From CAWCTD01 sp963798455 (lineage in GTDB: Bacteria; Acidobacteriota; Terriglobia; Bryobacterales; Bryobacteraceae): DNA of 64,000 nt. The notes under the pieces were generated by a model, which had not been told where the DNA came from, did not search any database, and saw only the letters and a list, made by a program, of their open reading frames with translations. This document shows positions 16,942-25,829 of the stretch, one piece after another. Each line of letters starts with the position of its first letter. Position 1 is the stretch's first letter. The DNA lies in contig CAWCTD010000003.1 in the NCBI GenBank assembly GCA_963798455.1, positions 186,001-250,000 of the forward strand, written 5' to 3'. Both the position numbers and the translations under genes were made by a program.

Positions 16942-17842
16942 GGCTGAGATTCTTAATACGGGTTCCCGTTTTCCCTTCCTGAGCGTGATCGATTATAAAT
17001 CCAACCGCGTCCTTTGGAGCCGTCTTTCTCATCCTTTCCATCCCGAGCGACTCCGGCAGCCGGAAGAGCGGGCCAGCTCCAGCCAGCTGCACCCGGGCAA
17101 GCAAAAGCCCAAGGTGCCTTATTTCAAGCGATTTCTCATACACCTCTCGGCCTCCTCCTTCCTTTGACGTATTTGCCTGCCCGACGCGGGCCGCCATCCT
17201 CCTGATGGCCGTAGACCGGAATCTTGCTGCTGTCCATGCCCAGCACCACCCGCTGCGGAGATTCGACAGTTTCCGCCGCGGTGATCAACTCGCGATCGAT
17301 CACGGCCAGCCCGACGAGGTCCTTCCTCTTGGGTCAGCAATTCTGTCTCGAATGATCTCAGCCGAGAAGTCAGCGCCGCCCCACGCTATCAGATCTGTTC
17401 GGAACCGATCAGCCGGAACGTCGGACCTTGCGAGAGCCGCTCGGCGTCATTGACATCCTCATAGCCTGCTATTACTACTGTGTTATAAACGAAGAAGACA
17501 ACAAAACGGGCAACAGGGGAGCTGCCGGAGAAGCGCTCTCGCAATTCTGATTCGGAGTGTAGCGATCGAGTTGGCATTATGCCGCTCGGCGCGCACGCGC
17601 TGAGCCGCGGGGTTGGAAGTCGGGCGGAATCCCCGGCGTGCGTACTTCCAGCCGGCCAGCGCGGGCGGAGGGGGAAAAACGGCTCCGCTCGGCCACTAGG
17701 AACCCATACGCTGCGATACACAAGATGGCGTGGTGATGGAAGCCGCGCCAGCCGCGTCCCTCGAAGTGCCCCAAGCCGAGTTCCTGTTTCAACTCTTCGT
17801 AGTCGCGCTCGATGATCCAGCGGTGCTTCGCCAGCCGCGCTA

Positions 17843-19007
17843 GTGTACTGAGCCATAAATAGAAACCGATATCTGTTCGGGACCGTCTGTACAATGGAGA
17901 GGTTCCGAAACATGCGCGTCGCCCGCCCCGTCATCCTGACTACCGAACAACGCCAAACCCTTGAGCAGCGAGCCCGGGCGCGTTCGCTCCCGGCTCGTCT
18001 GGTGGAGCGCTCCCGCATCGTGCTGCTGGCGGCCGATGGCAAGCAGGATCTGGAAATTGCCGCTGCCTTGAAGATCACGCCCAAGAAGGTGGCACGTTGG
18101 CGCGCCCGGTTTCTTCGCGCCGGTTTGGTGGGACTGGAGAAAGATGCGCCGCGGCCGGGTCGCACGCCCAGCATCACGGCCAAACTGATCCAGCGGATCA
18201 TTCGGAAGACGACCCAAGAGAAGCCCGTGAACGCCACGCATTGGAGCACCCGCAGCATGGCCGCCGCCTCGGGGATCAGCCAGACCAGCATTCGGCGGAT
18301 CTGGCGAACGCATGGACTGAAACCCCATCTGGTGGAGACCTTCAAGATCAGCAACGATCCCGAGTTCGTCGAGAAACTGGAGGCGATCGTCGGCCTGTAC
18401 CTCAATCCCCCGGAGCACGCCATCGTGCTGAGTGTGGATGAGAAGAGCCAGATCCAAGCGCTGGACCGCACTCAGCCCGGTCTGCCTATCAAACGCGGCC
18501 GGGGCAGCACCATGACGCACGACTACAAGCGGAACGGCACGACCACGTTGTTTGCCGCCCTCAATATTCTGGACGGGAAGGTCATCAGTTTGTGTCAGGA
18601 GCGGCATCGTCACAAAGAATGGCTGCGCTTCCTGCGGTTGATCGACGACGCCACACCGCCGGAGAAACAGATCCATCTGATCGCCGATAACTACGCCACG
18701 CACAAGCATCCGCGAGTGCAACGCTGGCTGGCACGTCACCCTCGATTTCACGTCTACTTCACTCCGACCAGTTCCTCCTGGCTGAACATGGTGGAGCGCT
18801 TCTTCCGGGATCTGACACACAACCGGCTCCGCCGGGGCGTCTTTCGTGATGTCGAGGAGTTGATCACGGCCATCGACGAGTACGTCGACCGCCACAACGA
18901 GGCCCCCAAACCCTTCATCTGGACTGCCTCAGCCGGCGATATCCTGGAGAAGGTGAAGCGAGCCCGCAGAGCCCTCCTTAAAGGTCGATCTGCGTGACTC
19001 AGACCAC
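17843..19007 (+). mobile_element. IS630-family element nested in the IS701 element
   Basis: The ends GTGTACTGAGCCA (17843) and, reversed, GTGGTCTGAGTCA (ending 19007) are imperfect terminal repeats. They are flanked by TA at 17841-17842 and 19008-19009, the standard IS630 target duplication. Length is 1165 bp, carrying one transposase gene. It is the youngest layer of the nest. Confidence 0.85.
17912..18997 (+). CDS. IS630-family transposase
   Basis: 361 residues from MRVARPVILTTEQRQTL. An N-terminal HTH pair (about 15-130) includes LEIAAALKITPKKVARWR. The DDE core has Asp in VLSVDEKSQIQALDR, Asp in LIADNYATHKHP and the last acid in WLNMVERFF, the usual IS630/Tc1 order. The start at 17912 has GGAGAGG upstream; an ATG six codons earlier is also in frame. 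All catalytic positions are present and the terminal repeats are intact, so it may still transpose. It is a relative of, but not identical to, the transposase at 45510. Confidence 0.92.
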   Translation: MRVARPVILTTEQRQTLEQRARARSLPARLVERSRIVLLAADGKQDLEIAAALKITPKKVARWRARFLRAGLVGLEKDAPRPGRTPSITAKLIQRIIRKTTQEKPVNATHWSTRSMAAASGISQTSIRRIWRTHGLKPHLVETFKISNDPEFVEKLEAIVGLYLNPPEHAIVLSVDEKSQIQALDRTQPGLPIKRGRGSTMTHDYKRNGTTTLFAALNILDGKVISLCQERHRHKEWLRFLRLIDDATPPEKQIHLIADNYATHKHPRVQRWLARHPRFHVYFTPTSSSWLNMVERFFRDLTHNRLRRGVFRDVEELITAIDEYVDRHNEAPKPFIWTASAGDILEKVKRARRALLKGRSA

Positions 19008-20486
19008 TAGGACGGTAAGTTTCGTGTCAGCTGGCAAGGTGGACAACCAGTACTTGGTTGGTTCGGCTTCGTTGCTGGGCCACTCGATCAACAGCCACTC
19101 TTCCGCAAACGGCTCGCTCCGCTCGAAGTCCCGGTGGGCAGGCCGGACGCGTACCGCCGCGAACCGGGAGGAAAGACCTCGCTTCACACCCTGACGCCAG
19201 GTCAGCTTCTTCCAGGCCGACGCCGGCAGCGCGAGCGCCAGTTCTTGGACCGAGACCGGTGGATGCTTCTGGCTCCGCGGCAGCAGTTTCGGCGGACGCC
19301 CGGTCCCCTTCCAGACGGGCTTTGGCAACGGCCCTTCGCCCGGTTTCCAAACGGTCACCGTGGACTGGATGCCGACCACGTAGAGCAGTTCCAGTTCGGT
19401 GATCCCCTCGCGGAACTTCGTGTCGGTGCCATAGGCTGCATCGGCCAGGACTGGCGCCCTGGGGATGTCAACGGCGACTGCGGCGCGAATCTGCTTCAGG
19501 GCGATCGCCGGCTTGATATCGAAAGCGATCTCGTCCGGCACCCCGGCCTCTCTCCGGCGCGCCCGATCATTCGCCCAGACTTCTGGCAAATACAGTCGCC
19601 ACGCGACCGGCAGGCTCACCGTGTTAGTGGCAACCGACAGACTCACCGCCACCCGGCAGTTCTCTTGCTTGCCCACCTGCCCGCAGTACTGCCGTGTCAC
19701 CCCGACCGAGTGCGTCCCTTTCTTCGGGAACCCGGTGTCATCGATGATCCAGGCTTGGATCGGTCCCTTCTGCCTCATCGCCGTCAACGCGTAGGCGCGG
19801 ACCTCCGCCAGAACCGCTTCGTCGCACCACGGGGCGTCGGCCACCAGGTGGTGCAGAGACTGGTGCATGCGGCGGACGTTGTCAGGCGCCAAACGGGCGG
19901 CCATCGGCTCCACACTCTTGCGCTCGCCCGGTAGCAACAGGCCCGTGCAGTAGTTCTTCAGCGGGAGCACTCGGTCCGCGTGCCCTGCGGCTTGCGCCAG
20001 GCCCTCAAGGTAGGCCGCAAGGCGTTTCTGTTGTGGGCCTGGCGCGCCATGGCTGGTTCCCCCAGAACAATTCTACCATAGAATGTTCCGTTTATAACAC
20101 AGTAGTACTATCCGACTGTAGACGGACTGGCGGAACAGATCGGCCAGCGGAAATTGAGTGTTCTCGCCGCTCCGTGAGTCGGCCAGGTGTTGGGCGATGA
20201 GCTCACCGAAGCCCAAACGTTCGTCCGACTCGCGCACCAGAATCAGGCCACCATCGGAAGTAACGCGCGATCCCCGGAAATCGACCTTCAGAGAGCTGGT
20301 GAACGATAGCTGAAACGGTTGGTCTTGTTTCTCACCCATTGGGTGTCGGCCTCCCACGCGTCCTCATTGCGTTCAAACCCGCACGAATAAAGGCGTCCCA
20401 AGGCTCCGCAAGGTTATGAGCACGTGCCTGGCGAAGAAATCCAGCCACCATGCTAAACTTGAGGCATGCACGGAAGCTCACCAATT

Positions 20487-21236
20487 ATGACAACTCGCAA
20501 GAACAATGGTCTAGCCGGTGAAGCTTATGTGATTGTGCGCGAGTCGATTCTTCGCGGACAACTACCGGCCGGCGCAGTGATTTCGCGCAGGAAAGTCGCC
20601 GCACAACTTGGTATGAGTTTCCTCCCGGTTTCGGAAGCGTTTGTGCGCCTGGAGCACGAAGGTCTGCTTGAGAGTCGGCCCGGTGCTGGCACTCGCGTTC
20701 GAATCCCGACGCGCCAGGATGTTCGCGGCCACTACGTGGTTCGTGAGGCACTGGAGGTCCAAGCTGCAAGAATTTTCGCCGAAATCGCAACCGCAGAAGA
20801 ACGCAGGGAACTGCAGGAGTTGGCAACCCGCGTGGACACAATGTCGTTTCAGGCAGGGGTGAATCGTTTCGCCTACCTTGGCCTGCACGAGGATCTGCAC
20901 CGGCGTATCGCCGAGTGCACTCGTTGCCCCGCTCTTTGTGGGGCACTCATGCACACAAGGGCCCTGTCTTCCACTTGGCTCTGCGCTGGCGGTATAGGCT
21001 TTCCCAACTTGCATCCACACCGGCGTCATCAGAACCTCATGGAGGTACTGGCTAATCGCGATTGCAGTGTGGCGGGTGAGGCGATGCGGGCCCATGTCCA
21101 ATGGAGTATGGAAACAGTTATGGAGCGGCTTGAGCCGTATTTCTGCCGGCATGAGACAAGCGGAGCATCATACTCCCGAGGCGCAAACAGACAGTTCGCA
21201 GTTGAGTTGCTGATGAACTCGGAGGCGGTCGGTTAA
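20487..21236 (+). CDS. GntR-family regulator, FadR-like
   Basis: 249 residues. A winged HTH spans about 5-70 (AYVIVRESILRGQLPAGAVI, then LPVSEAFVRLEHEGLLESRP). An all-helical FCD-type ligand domain (80-215) follows, with metal/ligand positions such as LHEDLHRRIAE and HQNLMEVLANRD. FadR-subfamily GntR proteins usually sense sugar acids or other carboxylates and repress nearby catabolic genes. It likely controls the dehydratase at 15629 and perhaps the genes to its right. The start at 20487 (GGAAG upstream) is preferred to ATG 20466. Confidence 0.85.
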   Translation: MTTRKNNGLAGEAYVIVRESILRGQLPAGAVISRRKVAAQLGMSFLPVSEAFVRLEHEGLLESRPGAGTRVRIPTRQDVRGHYVVREALEVQAARIFAEIATAEERRELQELATRVDTMSFQAGVNRFAYLGLHEDLHRRIAECTRCPALCGALMHTRALSSTWLCAGGIGFPNLHPHRRHQNLMEVLANRDCSVAGEAMRAHVQWSMETVMERLEPYFCRHETSGASYSRGANRQFAVELLMNSEAVG

Positions 21237-21753
21237 GCCGTTCACTTTGATTCCAGCTTCCCTCTGTCGTGATGTGTACCCAGGCCTGATAGCTCACCTC
21301 TTTCACGGGTATCCGCGTCGTTCGTGCTTCGTATAAATCGTATCTACCAGGTTTCCCATGAGGTGGGAATCACCCAGATGCCCGCGTTCGGGGCAATACC
21401 TGTTCGCGCCGAGGAGTAATCGCTCACAAATCGCCAATCGAGAGGCACGCATTCCTCGGGGGTCACCCCAAAACCAGCCACTGCTGATCACCAGGAAACT
21501 GGTCAACGGAGCTCACCCTCGACCCGAGGATCGACCGGAGATCGTCATGGAGCTACAGAGCGTCTCCCCGCTTGGCGATGAAGGCTCCCGCAACAGATCG
21601 AACGCCAGACCGTGATTTATCGCACACGCCGATGTCGAGGGTGGCGGCATAGCCTTCTTTAGAGCGGCGGTGCCGTGCTTCCTCCGGGTTCGCCTCCATT
21701 TTCCACTCTGATTCTGAGGAGGCCCTCGTTGGGGGCCACTCCTCAAGCCGGAC
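21237..21753. other. Intergenic stretch, no gene supported
   Basis: About 500 bases between the GntR gene and an IS66 fragment. Open frames are short and carry no motif I recognise. It may contain further decayed IS66 sequence, but I cannot show that. Confidence 0.4.
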
Positions 21754-21890
21754 ATGCCCACTGCGTTGTTCTACCCGGCGCTGAATGGGGCGCAACTGAG
21801 CGGCCTCTTCCTGGCGTCAATCCAAACCTGCCGGTTGTGCGGCGCCAACTTATTCGATTATCTGACCGAGCTACGAAAGCAGGGTCATTG
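21754..21890 (+). pseudogene. C-terminal remnant of an IS66-family transposase
   Basis: The plus-strand frame reads LFYPALNGAQLSGLFLASIQ and then TCRLCGANLFDYLTELRKQ. This matches the conserved tail of IS66 TnpC (pattern NGA-x-x-x-x-L-x-x-S-I-x-T-C-x-L-x-G-x-NPFDYLT-x-L). Everything upstream is lost or out of frame, and the downstream end overlaps the 3' end of the aldehyde dehydrogenase gene. It is a scar of an old insertion. Confidence 0.7.
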
Positions 21891-23475
21891 TTCCATCCCA
21901 CGTGTCTATTTTGCGGTGCTCTTCCTGGTCTTCAGCGAACCACGTCTGCGTCACGCTCCGGCTTTCGGTGTAGAAGATGAACCCGTCGCGGCCCATCATG
22001 TGAAGATCACCGAAGAACGATTGCTTCTGGCCGGTGAACCCGAAGATGCCCACCGGTACTGGAATCCCTACATTGATTCCCACCATGCCGCCGTGCGTTC
22101 CTTTCACGAATTTGCGCGCCCAATAGCCGCTTTGCGTGTAGATCACCGATCCATTGGCAAAGCGGCTAGCGTTCATGATCTTGAGCCCCTCCTCGAAGCG
22201 GTTCACGCGCTTGATGCACAGCACCGGGCCGAAGATCTCCTCGCGCCCGACGGACATCTCCTCGGTCACTTTGTCGAAGATAGTGGGACCGATGAAGAAG
22301 CCCTTCTCGCAGCCCGCGGGGACCCGCGGCTTCCGGCCGTCTAGGATCAGCTCAGCTCCTTCCCTGATGCCGGTTTCAATCCAGTTCAGGACGGAATCCT
22401 TGTGGTCCTGGTTGACCAAAGGACCCATCCCTGTCTCCTTGTCGTAGGCTGGCCCCAGCTTGATTTCGGATGCATACTTGACGAGCAACGGGATCAACCT
22501 ATCGGCGATGGCGTTCTCCACGACGATAACTGGCAGCGCCATGCAGCGCTCTCCCGCGCAGCCACAGAAAGCGTTCATAATCCCTTGTGCCGTCCGGTCC
22601 AGCTTGCAGTCGCGCAACACGAGCGCGTGGTTCTTCGCTTCGGTCAGGGCCTGCACCCGCTTGCCGTTGGCTGCCGCGGTCGCGTAAATGTGCCGGCCTA
22701 CGCTAGTGGAACCAACAAAGCACACCCCCCTGATATCGGGATGCCGCAGGAAAATCTCCGCCTCATTCCTGCTGGTGGTGACTACGTTAAGCACGCCCGG
22801 TGGCAGTCCCGCCTCGTACCAAAGTTCCGTAATGCGCAGAGCGGATTGGGGCACGAAGCTGGCCGCTTTCAGCACGATGCAGTTCCCAGTCGCGATGCAA
22901 ATTGGCGCCATCCAGCCGTGGGGAATCATGGCCGGGAAGTTCCACGGGGCGATGCCCGCAAATACGCCGATCGGATGGTTATAGCGCGTTGTGTCATAGC
23001 CGGGCGAGACGTTCATGAGCGCCTCACCCTTCATGATGTGGGGCGCACCGCACGCGTACTCGGTCACCTCGACTACCTTGAGGACGTCCCCCATGGCTTC
23101 GTCCCACCTCTTGCCATTCTCTTTAGCCACCAGGTACGTCAGCTCCTCGAGGTGCTTCTCTACCAGCGCCTTCAATCGGAAGAGCACCTGCACGCGTCTT
23201 CCTACCGGCATGGCGGACCATGCTGGAAACGCAGCCACAGCGGCCTGAATGGCCTCTTCCACCTCAGCCGCCGTGCACTGCGGCGCGTACGCAATCACAG
23301 CGCCCGTGGACGCGTTGTAGCAAGGCATGTACTTTGAGGTCTTCGACTCCCGCCACTCGCTGTTCGCGCAGTATTTCAACCTGAGCGGCCGCTCGCAGCT
23401 GATGGGATCGGTGGTAACCCCGTCTTCGCTCAAAAAATAGCGGTTCTCTGCCGAAATCGGCGCGATTCCTGACAT
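21871..23475 (-). CDS. mmsA: Methylmalonate-semialdehyde dehydrogenase (CoA-acylating)
   Basis: 534 residues of the aldehyde dehydrogenase fold. The NAD-binding region includes GVFAGIAPWNFPAMIP and FVGSTSVGRHIYATAAANGK. The nucleophilic Cys is in CAGERCMALPVIVV, the signature of the MmsA/IolA branch, and EEIFGPVL follows. The family converts malonate or methylmalonate semialdehyde to acetyl- or propionyl-CoA, the last step of inositol or valine breakdown. Here it sits in a sugar-acid-like locus, so inositol or a related polyol is a possible substrate. The start at 23475 has AAAGGA 8 bases upstream; a 12-residue upstream extension is unlikely. The 3' end abuts an IS66 scar but the C-terminus looks complete. 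Confidence 0.88.
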   Translation of the reverse strand: MSGIAPISAENRYFLSEDGVTTDPISCERPLRLKYCANSEWRESKTSKYMPCYNASTGAVIAYAPQCTAAEVEEAIQAAVAAFPAWSAMPVGRRVQVLFRLKALVEKHLEELTYLVAKENGKRWDEAMGDVLKVVEVTEYACGAPHIMKGEALMNVSPGYDTTRYNHPIGVFAGIAPWNFPAMIPHGWMAPICIATGNCIVLKAASFVPQSALRITELWYEAGLPPGVLNVVTTSRNEAEIFLRHPDIRGVCFVGSTSVGRHIYATAAANGKRVQALTEAKNHALVLRDCKLDRTAQGIMNAFCGCAGERCMALPVIVVENAIADRLIPLLVKYASEIKLGPAYDKETGMGPLVNQDHKDSVLNWIETGIREGAELILDGRKPRVPAGCEKGFFIGPTIFDKVTEEMSVGREEIFGPVLCIKRVNRFEEGLKIMNASRFANGSVIYTQSGYWARKFVKGTHGGMVGINVGIPVPVGIFGFTGQKQSFFGDLHMMGRDGFIFYTESRSVTQTWFAEDQEEHRKIDTWDGTMTLLS

Positions 23476-23561
23476 TCCATTCGTCCTTTCATATCCACAG
23501 CTGTTCCCCACAGGCAGCCGCCAGATTCGTCAATAAACGTTAACGACGGCCACACAGATCT

Positions 23562-24653
23562 CTAACCCCCGTTGTTAACCAGATCGATCAGCGCTTTTAT
23601 GTATCCCCAAGAAAAAGCAAACGCCTGCCTACCGCCTTCGTCCCCGTCGATGCGCGGCGCGTGGTCTGGAAAAACCATGCCGTCGTAGCCGACCTCTCGG
23701 TAAACTCGCAATGCCCTTAGCATATTCACATCGCCCTCATCCGGGAACGTTTCCTGGAATTTCAGAAACACTCCTTTGATGTTCCGGAAATCGACAGCAA
23801 AGATCTTTCCCGTACTGCCGAAATACCGAATCGCGTCCAAAATTTCCTCGGCCGGTTTCCGCATCGACTCGCAGATGGTTCCCTGGCAAAACAGGAGCCC
23901 GTGGTACTTGCTCGGCACAATGTCCACAAAGCGTTTGAGCCCATCTACCGAACCGAGCACGCGGTGGACACCCCGGTAGGCCGTACCATGCGGCATGGCC
24001 GGATCCTGCGGATGACAGGCCAACTTCACCTTGTACTCCTCGGCGACCGGCACGACGCGCTTAAGAAAATAAGTGATCCGCTCCCAGGATTCGTCGGCAC
24101 TGACCGAGCCGGCCGCAGTAAACGGTGGTTCCTGCTTCGTGTCCGCATAATCGAAAACAGATTCCGTTGCTCCCCCTCGACCTCGGGCGGATCCAGTCCG
24201 AATCACACCAAGAATTGTCAGCGCGTACTTCGCAGAAGGGATACCCGCCTCGGCACAGTTGCGAATAATCTGGCAGATATTGTCAATTTCCCTGTCACGC
24301 TCCGGGCTTCTGCCTAACATAATGTTAGGATTCTCAGAGTTCTCGATGGAACCCGAACTCAGCGGCAGGGCCAACATCTCCAATTTGATCCCATGAGATT
24401 CCACCGCTTCGCGCAGTTTTAATAGTCCTTCAACAGACCAGCTCTCGTCGAACCGCCTGGACAATACGCCGCTGCAAATGTGAGTAACACCGAAGCATGC
24501 TATGGTCCTCAGCGTGGTGTGTGAATGATCGTGTTTATGACCCAGTTTGATCACGCCCTTTTGTCCAAGCGCACCTGCCCGCTCCCCGCTGCTCTGACCG
24601 GCATACAAAGCACCCGCAGTTGCAGTCAACTTCAACAATTGCCTACGTTGCAT
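23562..24653 (-). CDS. Mannonate dehydratase-like protein with export leader
   Basis: 363 residues. The leader MQRRQLLKLTATAGALYAG is twin-arginine-like. The body is a xylose-isomerase-type TIM barrel that follows UxuA: LACHPQDPAMPHG, KYHGLLFCQGTICE, AVDFRNIKG, EGDVNMLRALR and FPDHAPR supply the metal-binding His, Cys and Asp positions. UxuA dehydrates mannonate in hexuronate breakdown and is normally cytoplasmic, so the leader is unusual. Length is slightly below UxuA of other bacteria. Its stop is 86 bases from the aldehyde dehydrogenase start on the same strand, so they may be one operon. Another sugar-acid dehydratase or isomerase activity is possible. Confidence 0.75.
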   Translation of the reverse strand: MQRRQLLKLTATAGALYAGQSSGERAGALGQKGVIKLGHKHDHSHTTLRTIACFGVTHICSGVLSRRFDESWSVEGLLKLREAVESHGIKLEMLALPLSSGSIENSENPNIMLGRSPERDREIDNICQIIRNCAEAGIPSAKYALTILGVIRTGSARGRGGATESVFDYADTKQEPPFTAAGSVSADESWERITYFLKRVVPVAEEYKVKLACHPQDPAMPHGTAYRGVHRVLGSVDGLKRFVDIVPSKYHGLLFCQGTICESMRKPAEEILDAIRYFGSTGKIFAVDFRNIKGVFLKFQETFPDEGDVNMLRALRVYREVGYDGMVFPDHAPRIDGDEGGRQAFAFSWGYIKALIDLVNNGG

Positions 24654-24749
24654 ATTTACCTTTCCGTGGCCACGCGTAACAAACTGCGCTCCTGTGCACA
24701 GCCGCCCGCGACTTTCGCGTTCAGGCGGCTCAGGATGCGCCGGCCACAA

Positions 24750-25523
24750 CTATCTGCTCAACACATCCATTACCGCCGGCCGGGGGGCCCAACGAACGAA
24801 CGCCTCTGCATAGGGACGACCACATTCCAGGCCACGCCATTTGTTGCAAATGGTGTAGTTGCCGACAAGCTCCGGCTGGGTTTCTAGTTCCTTCAGTGCG
24901 GCCACCTTCTGGTCGAAAACCTCCGTAATATCCACATAGTGATCCGGGATGTAACCGTCCCGTGTCGCCATGCCAATGTTCGGTTCAAAAAACCGTATGT
25001 CCCACGAAACATGTGCCAGTTGCGCGGCCTGTATAACGCTCTGCGCAGTCCGCCAGTGTGTCGGGTACGTGAGCTCGTCCTTGAAATGGGTGAGAATAAG
25101 ATGCGGTCTGAAATCCGTCATCTCCTGCTGCAATTTCTCCATCCGGTCCGGTGTCATGTTGAGTGGATTGTCGCCGAATCCCAACATCCGTCCTTCGGCG
25201 CCGACGACCTTGGCAGCAGCAAATGCCTCCTTTTCCCTGATACGCCGCACCTCGTCTAGGGAAATCCCGGGCCGCTTCTTGTATAGCAGAGAACTCTCGT
25301 CCGTCTCACCATGTGTCAGCCAGATCACGCGGACTTTGCAGCCAGCGTGAACCTGTTTGATGAGAGTGCCTGCGGCTCGTGAGCAAAAGTCAGCGGGATG
25401 AGCGCTGATTGCCAAAATTCTCAGGCTCGTGTCTGCTTGGGTGTTCATGCCCGCTTCGTTCGCCGGAATGGCTGATACACTCAAGGCGGCCGAACTGCCG
25501 GCAATGAAATCTCGACGCTTCAT
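24750..25523 (-). CDS. PIG-L family deacetylase, probably exported
   Basis: 257 residues. The leader MKRRDFIAGSSAALSVSA is a twin-arginine type. The LmbE/PIG-L fold follows: ILAISAHPADFCSRAAGT (the usual AHPDD, here AHPAD), a GE motif in LTHGETDES, and LILTHFKDELTYPTHWRTA with the zinc His residues. The family removes acetyl groups from N-acetylated sugars or their conjugates. The Ala in AHPAD replaces an Asp that is normally a catalytic or zinc position, so activity may be altered. The start at 25523 has GGGAGG upstream. It is divergent from the hydroxylase operon; its first bases are duplicated at about 35365. Confidence 0.8.
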   Translation of the reverse strand: MKRRDFIAGSSAALSVSAIPANEAGMNTQADTSLRILAISAHPADFCSRAAGTLIKQVHAGCKVRVIWLTHGETDESSLLYKKRPGISLDEVRRIREKEAFAAAKVVGAEGRMLGFGDNPLNMTPDRMEKLQQEMTDFRPHLILTHFKDELTYPTHWRTAQSVIQAAQLAHVSWDIRFFEPNIGMATRDGYIPDHYVDITEVFDQKVAALKELETQPELVGNYTICNKWRGLECGRPYAEAFVRWAPRPAVMDVLSR

Positions 25524-25806
25524 TCTTTTGCACCTCCCGCATATTAACTCATAGATTGCCCTTGGTGTCAATTGTGCGATCTAGATTCCGAGGAAGTCGA
25601 GCCAGAGCCTGCGCTGGCTTTATCGAGGTGATACCTCTTAAACTAGGTCACGCTGGCTACTTGAAGGAGTAGTCCTGCACTATGTAGGATCAAGCTGACG
25701 TAGCCGTTTATATTCTCCAAGACTACGCATTCTTCTGGGGTGTCGTGGTCGCTTTAACAGCGAGGCAAAGTGGTGTATCATTGTTATTCAAGTCGGAAGC
25801 GCAGAG
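25490..25806 (+). repeat. Duplicated block, copy 1: PIG-L start and hydroxylase promoter region
   Basis: This stretch returns at about 35355-35680 with clear similarity through AATGAAATCTCGACGCTTCA, TTCTGGGGTGTCGTGGTCGC and AAGTCGGAAGCGCAGAGAAC. It is one edge of a larger duplication that continues at 28540-30050 in this copy and 35690-37201 in the other. Confidence 0.85.
25753..25781 (+). promoter_or_regulatory. Probable promoter of the molybdenum hydroxylase operon
   Basis: TTTAAC (25753-25758) and TATCAT (25776-25781) are 17 bases apart. The duplicated copy near 35620 keeps the same spacing with TTTAAA and TATTAT, which supports function. The first gene starts at 25830, giving a leader of about 43 bases. 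Confidence 0.45.
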
Positions 25807-25829
25807 AACTAGACCCCGAGGAGGTTCCG

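Larger units (their letters stand above)
17577..19970 (-). pseudogene. IS701 transposase split by an IS630 insertion
   Basis: The N-terminal part (19970 to 19010) contains GLLLPGERKSVEPMA, the catalytic WIIDDTGFPKKG, and VLADAAYGTD. The C-terminal part (17840 to 17577) contains LARLAKHRWIIERDYEELKQ with the catalytic Glu, then GRGWRGFHHHA. The two halves join at TVL-ARL once the insertion and one TA are removed. The frame also extends upstream of 19970 (QQKRLAAYLEGLAQAAGH), so the true start is uncertain. As it stands the gene cannot make a full transposase. Confidence 0.85.
17473..20107 (-). mobile_element. IS701-family element inside the IS1380 transposase
   Basis: Terminal repeats TACTACTGTGTTATAAACG are found at 17473 and, reversed, ending at 20107. 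They are flanked by CTAT at 17469-17472 and 20108-20111, a 4-bp target duplication; removing one copy restores the host reading frame (SRI-AGYE). Net of the nested IS630 the element is about 1468 bp. Four-base duplications are usual for IS701. Confidence 0.85.
17165..20339 (-). pseudogene. IS1380-family transposase, interrupted and truncated
   Basis: The N-terminal part reads MGEKQDQPFQLSFTSSLK ... RVTSDGGLILVRE ... FRQSVYSRI on the minus strand from 20339 to 20112. It resumes after an insertion at 17468 as AGYEDVNDAERLSQGPTFRL. Two stop codons (in place of the usual Trp-Asp) follow IGSEQI, then a frameshift at TQEEG, then VVLGMDSSKIPVYG, which holds the first catalytic Asp. The C-terminal half is missing beyond 17165. 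The gene was therefore dead through point mutations and truncation as well as through the IS701 insertion. Confidence 0.85.

Noticed and set aside
22402..23337. 311-codon plus-strand frame
   Set aside because: Antisense to the aldehyde dehydrogenase, which carries the active-site and cofactor motifs.
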